A DNA stretch of 64,000 bases. Origin: JAFAXA01 sp963777325. GTDB lineage: Bacteria > Pseudomonadota > Alphaproteobacteria > Acetobacterales > Acetobacteraceae. Below, piece after piece: positions 27,980 to 36,204 of this stretch. A model generated the notes under the pieces. The model saw nothing but the letters and a program-made list of their open reading frames with translations. It searched no databases and was not told the DNA's origin. Made by a program: the position numbers and the translations under genes. Each line of letters begins with the position of its first letter. Within the stretch, counting starts at the first letter, position 1. The DNA lies in the NCBI GenBank assembly GCA_963777325.1, contig CAVZQE010000022.1, positions 248,001-312,000 on the forward strand, written 5' to 3'.

Positions 27980-29191
27980 CTACAGCGTGTCTGTCCCAGG
28001 GTCTCTGGCGTCTCCTGGCGGGTTTCGCGGCGGCAAAGCGCCGTCCGGCAGCAGCCGCCCGCCGCCGGTCCGCAATCCTTCGGCATGGCCCGCGAGCGGC
28101 GCGAACGGCTCCGCGTCCACGCCGGTCAGCAAGGTCGTGCAGGGCAGGCGGATCAGCGCCGTCAGCAGCGCCGCCCGCCGCTCGTGGTCCAGATGGACGA
28201 GCGGCTCGTCGAGCAGCAGCAGCGGCCCGAACCCGCGCAGCGAGCCGACCAGCGCCGCGTGCCCGAGGATCACGCTGACCAGCAGCGCCTTCTGCTGCCC
28301 GGTGCTGGCGCGGGCGGCGGCGAGACCGGTCTCGACGTCCGAGAGCGCCATGTCGGATTTGTGCGCGCCGGCCGAGGTCGCGCCGGTGCGGGCGTCCTCG
28401 CCGCGGCTCGCGGCGAGCGCCGCGCGCAGCCAGTCCTCGGCGGCGAGGGCGGGGCCGGCGCGGAGGCGCTCGGCGATCGGGCAGACGAGGCCGATCCGGG
28501 CGGCCGGGAAGGGCGTGGCCGCGCCGTCCGCCAGGGCGGCCGTCAGCGCCTCCGCCGTCGCGAGCCGGGCGGCGGTGACGGCGACCGCGTGCCGGGCGAT
28601 CGCATCCTCGAGCCCGTCCAGCCAGGCGGCATCGGCGCGGCCGGAGGCCAGCAGGCGGTTGCGCTGGGCGAGCGCCTGGTCGTGCGCCGCGAGTTCGCGG
28701 GTATGGCCGGGCTGCAAGGCCCAGACCAGCCGGTCGAGGAACCGGCGGCGGGCCGAGGCGCCCTCCACGAACAGCCGGTCCATCTGCGGCGTCAGCCAGA
28801 GCGCCGCGATGCGGGAGAGGAGCTCGGCCTGGCCGCGCGGCGGCTTGCCGTCGAGCAGAAAGGCCCTGCGGTCCGCCGCGCCCTGGGGCGGCGTGCCGGT
28901 GCCGATCGCGACCGGTCCCGATGGCGTGTCGAAGCGCGCCGCGACGGCCCAAGCGCCGGTCGCGCCCGGACCGTACCGGGCGAATTCGGCCGCGCGGGCG
29001 GCCCGGAGACCCCGCCCCGGCACGAGCAGGGACACGGCTTCGAGGAGATTCGTCTTGCCGCTGCCGTTCGGCCCGTGCAGCACGCTGATCCGCGCCGCCG
29101 GCCGCCAGGTCAGTGTCTCGTAGGTGCGGAACTGCGTCAGGCTCAGGCGGGTGAGCCGGAGCAACGGGCGAGGCGTTTCGCCTCCCGTCAC
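27980..29191 (-). CDS. recF: DNA replication and repair protein RecF
   Basis: RecF is an SMC-like ATPase that helps load RecA at gapped DNA. The 403-residue protein has Walker A GPNGSGKTNLLEAV, the segment RRRFLDRLVWALQPGH, a signature-like STGQQKALLVSVIL, and Walker B PLLLLDEPLVHLD. Its ATG overlaps the dnaN stop (ATGA), so the two genes are coupled, and gyrB follows 58 bases downstream. Confidence 0.95.
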   Translation of the reverse strand: MTGGETPRPLLRLTRLSLTQFRTYETLTWRPAARISVLHGPNGSGKTNLLEAVSLLVPGRGLRAARAAEFARYGPGATGAWAVAARFDTPSGPVAIGTGTPPQGAADRRAFLLDGKPPRGQAELLSRIAALWLTPQMDRLFVEGASARRRFLDRLVWALQPGHTRELAAHDQALAQRNRLLASGRADAAWLDGLEDAIARHAVAVTAARLATAEALTAALADGAATPFPAARIGLVCPIAERLRAGPALAAEDWLRAALAASRGEDARTGATSAGAHKSDMALSDVETGLAAARASTGQQKALLVSVILGHAALVGSLRGFGPLLLLDEPLVHLDHERRAALLTALIRLPCTTLLTGVDAEPFAPLAGHAEGLRTGGGRLLPDGALPPRNPPGDARDPGTDTL

Positions 29192-30312
29192 ACCCGCATC
29201 GGCATCAGCACGTAGAGCGCGCTCGTGTCGCCCGCGTCCCGCACGATGGTCGGCGCGGACCCGTCCGAGAAGCGGAACTCGACCTCGCCGCCGATCTGGT
29301 CGGTGATGTCGTTCAGGTAACGGGCCTGAAAGCCGATCTCGAGCGGACCCGCCTCGTATTTCACATGGTCCGAATCGAGCTCCTCGGTCGCGGTGCCCTG
29401 GTCCGGGCTGGAGGCGGACAGCACCAGCAGATCCCGTGCCAGGCTGAGCTTCACCGGCCGCGAGCGCTCGGTCGAGATCGCGGCGACGCGGGCCACCGCG
29501 GCCGAGAAGTCGGCCTTGCCGACGCGCAAGGTCTTGTCGTTGTCGCGCGGGATGACCCGTTCGTATTCCGGGAAGGTGCCGTCGATCAGCTTGCTGGTCA
29601 GCTGGGCGGTGCCGAGCTTGAACTGGATGCGGGTCTCGGAGAGCGCGATCTCGATCTCCCCCGTCATCTCGTCCAGGAGCTTGCGCAGCTCGCCGACCGT
29701 CTTGCGCGGCACGATGACGCCCGGCATTGATCCAGCCCCCTCCGGCAGCTCCTCCTCAACGCGGGCGAGACGGTGCCCGTCGGTCGCGACGGCGCGCAGC
29801 TTGCGGGCGCCATCCACGTCCTTCACGTGCAGATAGATGCCGTTCAGGTAGTAGCGCGTCTCCTCGGTGCTGATGGCGAAGCGTGTGCGGTCGATCAGGC
29901 CGCGCAGGCTGTCGGCGGGCAGGGCGAAATGATGCGGCAGCGTGCCGGCCGTCATGCTCGGGAAATCCTCGACCGGCAGCACGACGAGGCTCGTCGAATA
30001 GCGGCCCGCGCGCAAGGCAAGCTGGCTGTCGCCGCCGTTATGGGTCATCTCGATCTCGGCGCCGTCCGGCAGCTTGCGGACGATTTCGTAGAGCGTCGCC
30101 GCCGGGGCGGTGCAGGCGCCGTCGCGGGCGCTGGTGGCCGGCATCTCCTCGACGATGGCGATTTCCATGTCGGTGGCGGTCAAAGTGAGCCGCACATCCT
30201 TCACGGCGAGCATGACGTTGGCGAGGATCGGGATCGTGTTCCGCTTCTCGACCACGCTCTGCACGTGGGCCAGCGCCTTCAGGAGCGTCGCGCGGTCGGC
30301 CTTGAACTTCAT
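29188..30312 (-). CDS. dnaN: DNA polymerase III beta subunit (sliding clamp)
   Basis: The 374-residue protein is the processivity clamp of the replicative polymerase. It begins MKFKADRATLLKALAHVQSV with the family's VEKRNTIPILANV, and ends GDTSALYVLMPMRV, the clamp C-terminus. The central TIDGTFPEYERVIP-like segment (LIDGTFPEYERVIPR) is conserved. It lies between dnaA and recF, 122 bases after dnaA. Confidence 0.97.
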   Translation of the reverse strand: MKFKADRATLLKALAHVQSVVEKRNTIPILANVMLAVKDVRLTLTATDMEIAIVEEMPATSARDGACTAPAATLYEIVRKLPDGAEIEMTHNGGDSQLALRAGRYSTSLVVLPVEDFPSMTAGTLPHHFALPADSLRGLIDRTRFAISTEETRYYLNGIYLHVKDVDGARKLRAVATDGHRLARVEEELPEGAGSMPGVIVPRKTVGELRKLLDEMTGEIEIALSETRIQFKLGTAQLTSKLIDGTFPEYERVIPRDNDKTLRVGKADFSAAVARVAAISTERSRPVKLSLARDLLVLSASSPDQGTATEELDSDHVKYEAGPLEIGFQARYLNDITDQIGGEVEFRFSDGSAPTIVRDAGDTSALYVLMPMRV

Positions 30313-30434
30313 CGCGTCAAATCCTCACACGGACCGGCCGGAGCGGCCCGCCGCGCGTTCCGGGCGCCTCGACACCGGAGGGAATCGGGCCGGGAGTTTA
30401 GCAACTTAGGACGTGGCCGAAAAGCGAGGGCGCG

Positions 30435-31898
30435 TCAGGATTCCAGCATGCGCCGGAGCAGTTCCACGTCCTCGGCGAAGCTCGCGTCGCGCTCCATCAA
30501 CTCGCCGACGCGAGAAACGGCGTGCATGACCGTGGTGTGGTCGCGGTTGCCGAACTTGCGGCCGATTTCGGGCAGCGAGCGGCTGGTGAGCTGCTTCGCG
30601 AGATACATCGCCACCTGCCGGGGACGGGCCACGTTCCGCGCCCGGCGGGCGGAGGACATGTCGGTCAGGCGGATATTCCAGTGCTCCGCCACCCGCTTCT
30701 GGATTTCCTCGATCGTGACCCGGCGATCATGCGCCTTGAGCACGTCGTGCAGAACCTCGTGCGTCGCGTCCAGGGTCACGGGACGGCCGAACAGGTTGGC
30801 GTGCGCGATCAGCCGGTTCAGCGCGCCTTCCAGCTCGCGGACATTGGACGTGATCTTATGGGCGAGGAACTCCATCACCTTGGTCGGCACCGCGACGCCC
30901 GCCCCGGCCGCCTTGGCTTCCAGGATCGAAATCCTGAGCTCGAACGTGGTCGCGTGCAAATCCGCCACCATGCCGCAATTGAGACGGGTGCGCAGGCGGT
31001 CCTCGAGCCCGGACAGGTCGGAGGGCGACTTGTCCGAGGAGACGACGATCTGCTTGCCCGCGTCCACGAGCGCGTTGAAGGTGTGGAAGAACTCTTCCTG
31101 CGTGTTGTCCTTGCCGATCAGGAATTGCAGGTCGTCGACCATGAGCACGTCCACCGATCGGAGCTGCTCCTTGAACTCCATGGTGGACTGGCTGCGGATG
31201 GCGGCGATGAAGCGATACATGAATTTCTCGGCCGACATGTAGGCGACCGAGACCGGCCGCCCGCTGTCCGCGCCGCCGCAGGCGAGCTCGCAGGCGACGG
31301 CGTGCATCAGGTGGGTCTTGCCGAGGCCCACGCCGCCGTAGAGGAACAGCGGGTTGAAGCCGACGCTCGCGGGCCGCTCGGCGACCCGGCGGGCGCAGGC
31401 ATAGGCGAACTCGTTCGGCTTGCCGACCACGAATGTCTCGAAGGTGTAGCGGGGATCGAGCGCGGCCGCGATCTCGGGGCGCGGATCGGCCCGCTCCTCG
31501 GCGCGCACCGTCGCGGGCGGGGGGGGGGCTGGGACGGTCGGGGCGGCCGGCGGCGGGACGGCCGGCTCCCCGACGGCGGACGCCGCGCCGCCCACCCGAA
31601 GCTCGACGCGGCGGATGCCGCGGTCCTCGGCCTGCCAGAGCGCGCTCAGGCGGTCGCCATAGGTCGTGCGCACCCAGTCCCGCATGAAGGCGCTGGGCAG
31701 GTGCAGCGTCACCTCGTCGCCCTCCACGCCTCCGAACGTGATCTGGCGCAGCCAGGACCGGTATTCGACTTCGCCGACCTCGCTCTGGAGCCGGCCCCGG
31801 ACCCGCGCCCAGCTTTCGGAACGCCGGGACGCCTCGGTCGCCGTTCCGGGCGTGCCGCTTCCGATGGCGCCCTGCGCCTTGAGTGACACCGCCATCAC
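30435..31898 (-). CDS. dnaA: Chromosomal replication initiator DnaA
   Basis: The 487-residue protein carries the four DnaA domains: an N-terminal interaction domain, a proline-rich linker, the AAA+ ATPase (Walker A YGGVGLGKTHL, Walker B VLMVDDLQF, then SSDKSPSDL), and the C-terminal DNA-binding domain with the DnaA signature GNRDHTTVMHAVSRV. The linker is encoded by a run of ten C (ten G on the plus strand, 31519-31528) that stays in frame as four prolines, a possible slippage site. Two adjacent ATGs (31898, 31895) are possible starts. Confidence 0.97.
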   Translation of the reverse strand: MMAVSLKAQGAIGSGTPGTATEASRRSESWARVRGRLQSEVGEVEYRSWLRQITFGGVEGDEVTLHLPSAFMRDWVRTTYGDRLSALWQAEDRGIRRVELRVGGAASAVGEPAVPPPAAPTVPAPPPPATVRAEERADPRPEIAAALDPRYTFETFVVGKPNEFAYACARRVAERPASVGFNPLFLYGGVGLGKTHLMHAVACELACGGADSGRPVSVAYMSAEKFMYRFIAAIRSQSTMEFKEQLRSVDVLMVDDLQFLIGKDNTQEEFFHTFNALVDAGKQIVVSSDKSPSDLSGLEDRLRTRLNCGMVADLHATTFELRISILEAKAAGAGVAVPTKVMEFLAHKITSNVRELEGALNRLIAHANLFGRPVTLDATHEVLHDVLKAHDRRVTIEEIQKRVAEHWNIRLTDMSSARRARNVARPRQVAMYLAKQLTSRSLPEIGRKFGNRDHTTVMHAVSRVGELMERDASFAEDVELLRRMLES

Positions 31899-32245
31899 GC
31901 TCCCGTTCCGCCCGCCTCAAAGCACTCGAATTGCCGACCCTGAACGGGTTCGGTCACGACGATGGTCGCAGCATCCCAGGCAAAGCCCGAACGCGCGCCG
32001 TGTCCAATACCGGCCGGGATAGGTGGCCGGCTGGTTAAGTAAATGTTAAGTCGCGAGGGCGAGAGATGCAACCAAAAACGCCAGCCAACAGTAAATGGCT
32101 CAAGGCAGCGATGAAAAGAGCTAGTACCTGACCGCGTCACGGCCGCTTGGACCATAACTGCAGCCGTCCAGGAATGATCCGTGCGAATTACACGAATAGC
32201 GGCACGAAAACGGCGTCCGGACTTGCGGAAGCCGTGCAAACCTGA
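31899..32245. other. dnaA-rpsT intergenic region (347 bp), no clear feature
   Basis: This is one of the least GC-rich stretches in the window, with TTAAGTAAATGTTAAGT near 32036. It must hold the dnaA promoter. An origin was considered because of the dnaA neighbourhood, but no cluster of DnaA boxes (TTATNCACA) or GATC/GANTC array is visible. No convincing gene or terminator was seen. Confidence 0.5.
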
Positions 32246-32515
32246 TCAGCCGGCCGGCAACGCCTTGATCCGGGCCGAGAGCCGGGAGATCTTGCGGGCG
32301 ACGGTGTTCTTGTGAACGACGCCCTTGCCGGCGGCGCGCTGCATTTCAGGCTGGGCGGCGCGCAGGCTGTCGCCCGCCGCCGCCTTGTCACCGCTCGCGA
32401 TCGCCGTCTCGACCTTCTTGACGAAGGTCCGCATGCGCGCCTTGCGGGCGTGATTGCGTTCCGTGCGTACCTTCGTCTGCCGGATGCGCTTGCGCGCTGA
32501 AGCGGTATTAGCCAT
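32246..32515 (-). CDS. rpsT: 30S ribosomal protein S20
   Basis: This 89-residue, lysine/arginine-rich protein binds 16S rRNA early in 30S assembly. It begins MANTASARKRIRQTKVRTER and contains the family's NHARKARMRTFVKKVE and GVVHKNTVARKISRL segments. Length is normal. It stands alone upstream of dnaA in the same orientation, a frequent alphaproteobacterial arrangement. Confidence 0.97.
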   Translation of the reverse strand: MANTASARKRIRQTKVRTERNHARKARMRTFVKKVETAIASGDKAAAGDSLRAAQPEMQRAAGKGVVHKNTVARKISRLSARIKALPAG

Positions 32516-32655
32516 TCGCTCTTTTCACGTCATGAACATTGAACAAGGCCGCCAACCATAGCGGGACGCGGCGAGGGGCCGGTTCTAGGCAGGCGATCCC
32601 GCCCTGTCAAGAAAGCGTCCCGGTTCGGGCGGCTCGAAGCGAGCGCGCGTCCGCC

Positions 32656-33864
32656 TCAGTGAGCCCGCCGCGCGGTCCACAGCCGGATCGTCACGACCAG
32701 CGCCGCCGCGAGCTGCACGGCGACGAAGGAGGCGACCCCGGCCCAGCCGAACCGTGTCCAGAACCAGCCACCGAGCGAGCCCATCAGGCTCGAGCCGAGA
32801 TAGTAGCACATGAGATAGAGGCCCGCCGCCTGGCCCTTCGCCTCGCGCGCGGCGCGGGCGACCCAGGCGCTTGCGGTCGTGTGCATGCCGAAGAAGCCGA
32901 TCGTGACGAGGCCGATGCCCGCGATGATCGCGGCCAGGCTCTCCGCCAGCGTGACCGCGACCCCGGACGCCGCGATCAGCGCCGAAAGCGCGAGCGTCGG
33001 CGCATGACCGAGGCGCTGGACGAGCGCGCCGGAGACCGCCGAGGCGCCCATGCCGAGAAAATACACCGTGAAGATCAGCCCGATCTCGGCCTCGTCGAGA
33101 CTGTAGGGAGGCGTGCTCAATCGGAATCCGGCGTAGTTGTAGATCGTGACGAAGCTGCCCATCGCCAGAAAGCCGATGGCGTAGAGAAAGGGCAGGGCCG
33201 GGTTGCGCCAGTGGCCGATCCAGGCCGCGACATGGCTGTGCAGGGCCACGCGCGGCTGGCGGACGAAGTTGCGCGAGGGCGGCAGCAGAACGGTGAAGAT
33301 CGCGGCGGCGGCGAGGCAGAGCGCGCCCGTGGCGCCGAGCGCCACGCGCCAGCCCGCGTATTCGGCGACAAACCCCGTGACCACGCGGCCCGCCATGCCG
33401 CCGAACGCCGTGCCCGCGACATAGAGGCCCATCGCGAAGCCGAGTCCGGACGGGCCGATCTCTTCGGCGAGATAGGCCATGGCGACGGCGGGCGCGCCGC
33501 CGAGCAGCACGCCCTGCAGGGTCCGCAAGGCCAGCAGCGCGTGCCAGTGGGACGCGACCGAGACGGCGAGCGTGAGCAGGCCCGACCCCGCCAGGGCAAC
33601 GGACATCAGGCCCTTTCTTCCCCAGCGTTCCGAGAGCGACCCCGCCGCGAGATTGGAGAAGGCGAGCGCCAGGGTCGCGGCGGAGATCGCGAGCGAGCTC
33701 GCCGCCGCATCGAGGCCGAACGTCGTCGCCAGCGCGGGCAGCAGCGGCTGCACGCAGTAGAGCTGGGCGAAGGTCGCCAGCCCCGCGAAGAACAGCGACA
33801 CCGAGATGCGGCGGTAGGCCGGGGTGCCGCGCTCGGTCCAGACCGGCGGCCGCCGGTCGCTCAC
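32656..33864 (-). CDS. MFS transporter, YnfM family
   Basis: The 402-residue, 12-helix transporter resembles the YnfM/arabinose-efflux branch: LATFAQLYCVQPLLPALA at the first helix, LSERWGRKGLM (motif A), and GGAPAVAMAYLAEEIGPSGL. The second half contains YNYAGFRLSTPPYSLDEAEI, typical of YnfM. The start is GTG. The substrate is unknown; no linked enzyme or regulator suggests one. Confidence 0.88.
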   Translation of the reverse strand: MSDRRPPVWTERGTPAYRRISVSLFFAGLATFAQLYCVQPLLPALATTFGLDAAASSLAISAATLALAFSNLAAGSLSERWGRKGLMSVALAGSGLLTLAVSVASHWHALLALRTLQGVLLGGAPAVAMAYLAEEIGPSGLGFAMGLYVAGTAFGGMAGRVVTGFVAEYAGWRVALGATGALCLAAAAIFTVLLPPSRNFVRQPRVALHSHVAAWIGHWRNPALPFLYAIGFLAMGSFVTIYNYAGFRLSTPPYSLDEAEIGLIFTVYFLGMGASAVSGALVQRLGHAPTLALSALIAASGVAVTLAESLAAIIAGIGLVTIGFFGMHTTASAWVARAAREAKGQAAGLYLMCYYLGSSLMGSLGGWFWTRFGWAGVASFVAVQLAAALVVTIRLWTARRAH

Positions 33865-33900
33865 GAGGAGCGGCCCGGGGGAGGCGCGATCAGCCCGGGC

Positions 33901-34479
33901 TTAACGGCACATCGATAGCGGCCAGACGCGCAGGAAATGCGCCGTCCGGTAGATCTCGGCCTCGGCGGGCAAGTGAAAGCCATGGAACAGAATGACCACG
34001 GCGAGCACGACGGCTGCAAGGCGATCCGTCCTGAGGCTTGCGGGCGGCTGGCCGGCCAGCCAGACGAGCACGAGCGCCCCGGCGCTGCCGACGCAGCCGC
34101 CGACGATTACCTCGGACAGCGTATGCGCGCCGAGCCACAGACGCGAAAACCCGAACAGGACCGCGGCCCCCACGGCGGAGAGGACGGCGACCGTCATCCG
34201 GCTCGCCGATCCGAGGCCGGTGAGCGCGATCAGGCCGCCGACCACGATCGCCGCCGCCGCCGTGTGGCCGCTCGGCGTGCGCAGGCCGGTCTCCGGCACC
34301 ATCTGCCCGCAGGCGATGAACACGAGCTTGAGCCCCAGCATGACGCCGAACGTGCCGCCGATCGCGAGCGTCCAGGCGAGCGCGCCGCGAAACCACCCGA
34401 GCACGGCGAGCGTGACGGCGATCGCGAAGGTCAGCGGCAGGATCACCGCCTGATCCGCGAAATCCGTGAAGAAGCTCAT
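33901..34479 (-). CDS. PAP2-family membrane phosphatase
   Basis: The protein is about 192 residues from the ATG at 34479 (14 bases earlier an in-frame alternative gives 197). It has several membrane segments and the PAP2 phosphatase motifs PSGHTAAAA (motif 2) and SRLWLGAHTLSEVIVG (motif 3); the first motif is reduced to KLVF. Such proteins dephosphorylate lipid phosphates or undecaprenyl pyrophosphate. A wall-lipid recycling role would suit the nearby dcw genes but is only an inference. Confidence 0.82.
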   Translation of the reverse strand: MSFFTDFADQAVILPLTFAIAVTLAVLGWFRGALAWTLAIGGTFGVMLGLKLVFIACGQMVPETGLRTPSGHTAAAAIVVGGLIALTGLGSASRMTVAVLSAVGAAVLFGFSRLWLGAHTLSEVIVGGCVGSAGALVLVWLAGQPPASLRTDRLAAVVLAVVILFHGFHLPAEAEIYRTAHFLRVWPLSMCR

Positions 34480-34487
34480 GCCTTCCC

Positions 34488-35382
34488 TCAGCACTCCAGC
34501 CTGTCCGTCGTCGTTCTGGCCGGAGAATAAGCGGAAATCCTCGCCAAGTCGCGAACGGTCTCCGGTGCAAATCCCAGCTCGCGCAGCGCCCGTACCGGCG
34601 GCGCTCCCCCGCGCTTGGCGAGCCTCCGGCCGTTCGCGTCGGTCAGCAGGTCGTGGTGGGCGTAGCGCGGCCTCGGCCAGCCCATCAGCGCCTGGAGCAA
34701 TGCGTGCAGGTCGGTCGCTGGCTGCAGGTCGCGGCCGCGCGTGACCAGCGTGACGCCCTGGACCGCGTCGTCATGCGTGACGCAGAGATGATAGCTCGCC
34801 CGGATGTCCTTCCGCGCCAGCACCACGTCCCCGAACCGCTCGGGACGGCACTGGATCGCGCCCGTGCCCTCCTCCTCGTAGGAGAGAGGCTTCCGGACGG
34901 ACGCGAGCGCCCGCGCCATGTCCAGCCGCCACGCGAACGCCTCGCCCGAAGCGACGCGCGCCGCACGCGCCGCCGCCGGGAGCGCGCGGCAGATGCCGGG
35001 ATAGAGCGGGCTGCCGTCCGGTGCATGCGGCGCCGTGGCGGCGGACGCGATCTCGCGCAGAATGTCGGCCCGCGTGCAAAAGCAAGGATAGAGCAGCCCA
35101 CGCCCGTTCAGCGCCTCCAAGACGCGCGCATACTCGGCCATGTGCTCCGACTGCACGCGCACCTCGCCGTCCCAGGCGATCCCGAGCCAGGCGAGGTCGT
35201 CCAGGATCGCCGCCGCGTATTCGGGACGGCAGCGGGTTAGCGTCGATGTCCTCGAGCCGCAGCAGGAAACGCCCGCCCGCGTTCCGCGCGCGGTCTCGGG
35301 CGAACAGCGCGGCGTGGATATGGCCGAGATGCAGCGGGCCCGTCGGGCTCGGGGCGAAGCGGGTGGTGACGGCCGGCGTTAT
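34488..35382 (-). CDS. gluQ: Glutamyl-Q tRNA(Asp) synthetase (frameshift in this sequence)
   Basis: GluQ attaches glutamate to the queuosine base of tRNA(Asp); it is a short GluRS paralogue lacking the anticodon-binding domain. The HIGH-type motif is in TRFAPSPTGPLHLGHIHAAL, the Zn-site region in LLYPCFCTRADIL, and the KMSKS-like loop in ANGRRLAKRGGAPPV. The frame breaks at about 35232-35243 (GCTAACCCGC, one base too many); the repaired reading is DIDATRCRPEYAAAIL. The apparent start is ATA at 35382, overlapping the cysQ TAA, with no ATG, GTG or TTG close by. Both oddities suggest sequence errors. Confidence 0.82.
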
Positions 35383-36146
35383 CTGAACCCGCCCGTGCAG
35401 TAGAACGGCGGGTTTTCCCAGTCCGGCTTGCCGTAGGCGAGTTCGCCGCCGCCGAACCGCCGCACCCTGCCGCCCGCGCCTTCCAGCACCGCCTGCGGCG
35501 CGGCCGTGTCCCACTCCATCGTTCGCCCGAAGCGCGGGTAGAGGTCGCCCGCGCCTTCCGCGAGGCGGCAGAACTTCACGCCCGAGCCGACATGACGGAT
35601 CGCCGCAACCTTGTAGTCCCTCAGAAACTCGTGCAGGCGCGGCTCGCTGCCGTAATGGCGGCTCGCGAGCACCGTCGCGCCCTCTTCCGGCACCGGCCGG
35701 ACATGGATCGGCCGCTCCTGCCCGCCGAGGCTTCGCTTCCACGCGCCCCGGCCGGGAATGCCCGTGAAGATCTCGCCGTAGGCCGGGACGCCGACGACCC
35801 CGAGCGCCGCGGCGCCGTCCCGCACCAGGCCGATATTGATCGTGAAATCGTCGCGACCGGCGGCGAACTCGCGCGTCCCGTCGAGCGGATCGACCAGCCA
35901 GTAGCAGCGGGACGGGCGCGTGATGCGCCCGCCCGCCACCTCCTCCTCGGCGATGACCGGCAGATCGGGGGTCGCCGCGCGCAGACCGGCGACGATCAGG
36001 GCTTCGGCCGCGTGATCGGCCTCGGTGACGGGCGAGCGATCGGTCTTGGCGATCACCTCGAAACCGCGCGCGCGGATCGCGAGGATGATCTCGGCCGCTC
36101 GTTCGGCGAGATCGACGGCCAGGCGGAGCAGCGCGGTGTCATCCAT
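35379..36146 (-). CDS. cysQ: 3'(2'),5'-bisphosphate nucleotidase / inositol-monophosphatase family (CysQ)
   Basis: The 255-residue enzyme belongs to the inositol-monophosphatase superfamily. Metal-binding motifs are visible: SPVTEADHAAEA, PVIAEEE, and WLVDPLDGTREFAAGRDDFT, then the C-terminal WDTAAPQAVLEGAGG. This set fits CysQ, which hydrolyses PAP in sulfate assimilation; a histidinol-phosphatase relative cannot be fully excluded. The ATG at 36146 is chosen; an upstream in-frame ATG would run into ligA. Confidence 0.88.
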   Translation of the reverse strand: MDDTALLRLAVDLAERAAEIILAIRARGFEVIAKTDRSPVTEADHAAEALIVAGLRAATPDLPVIAEEEVAGGRITRPSRCYWLVDPLDGTREFAAGRDDFTINIGLVRDGAAALGVVGVPAYGEIFTGIPGRGAWKRSLGGQERPIHVRPVPEEGATVLASRHYGSEPRLHEFLRDYKVAAIRHVGSGVKFCRLAEGAGDLYPRFGRTMEWDTAAPQAVLEGAGGRVRRFGGGELAYGKPDWENPPFYCTGGFR

Positions 36147-36204
36147 GCTGGTCGTGATAGCGGCGGCAAGGCGGACGCGACAATCCGCACCCGGTTGCAC
36201 GCAG

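Noticed and set aside
31899..32245. Replication origin beside dnaA
   Set aside because: The region is AT-richer, but no cluster of DnaA boxes or clear unwinding repeats is visible.
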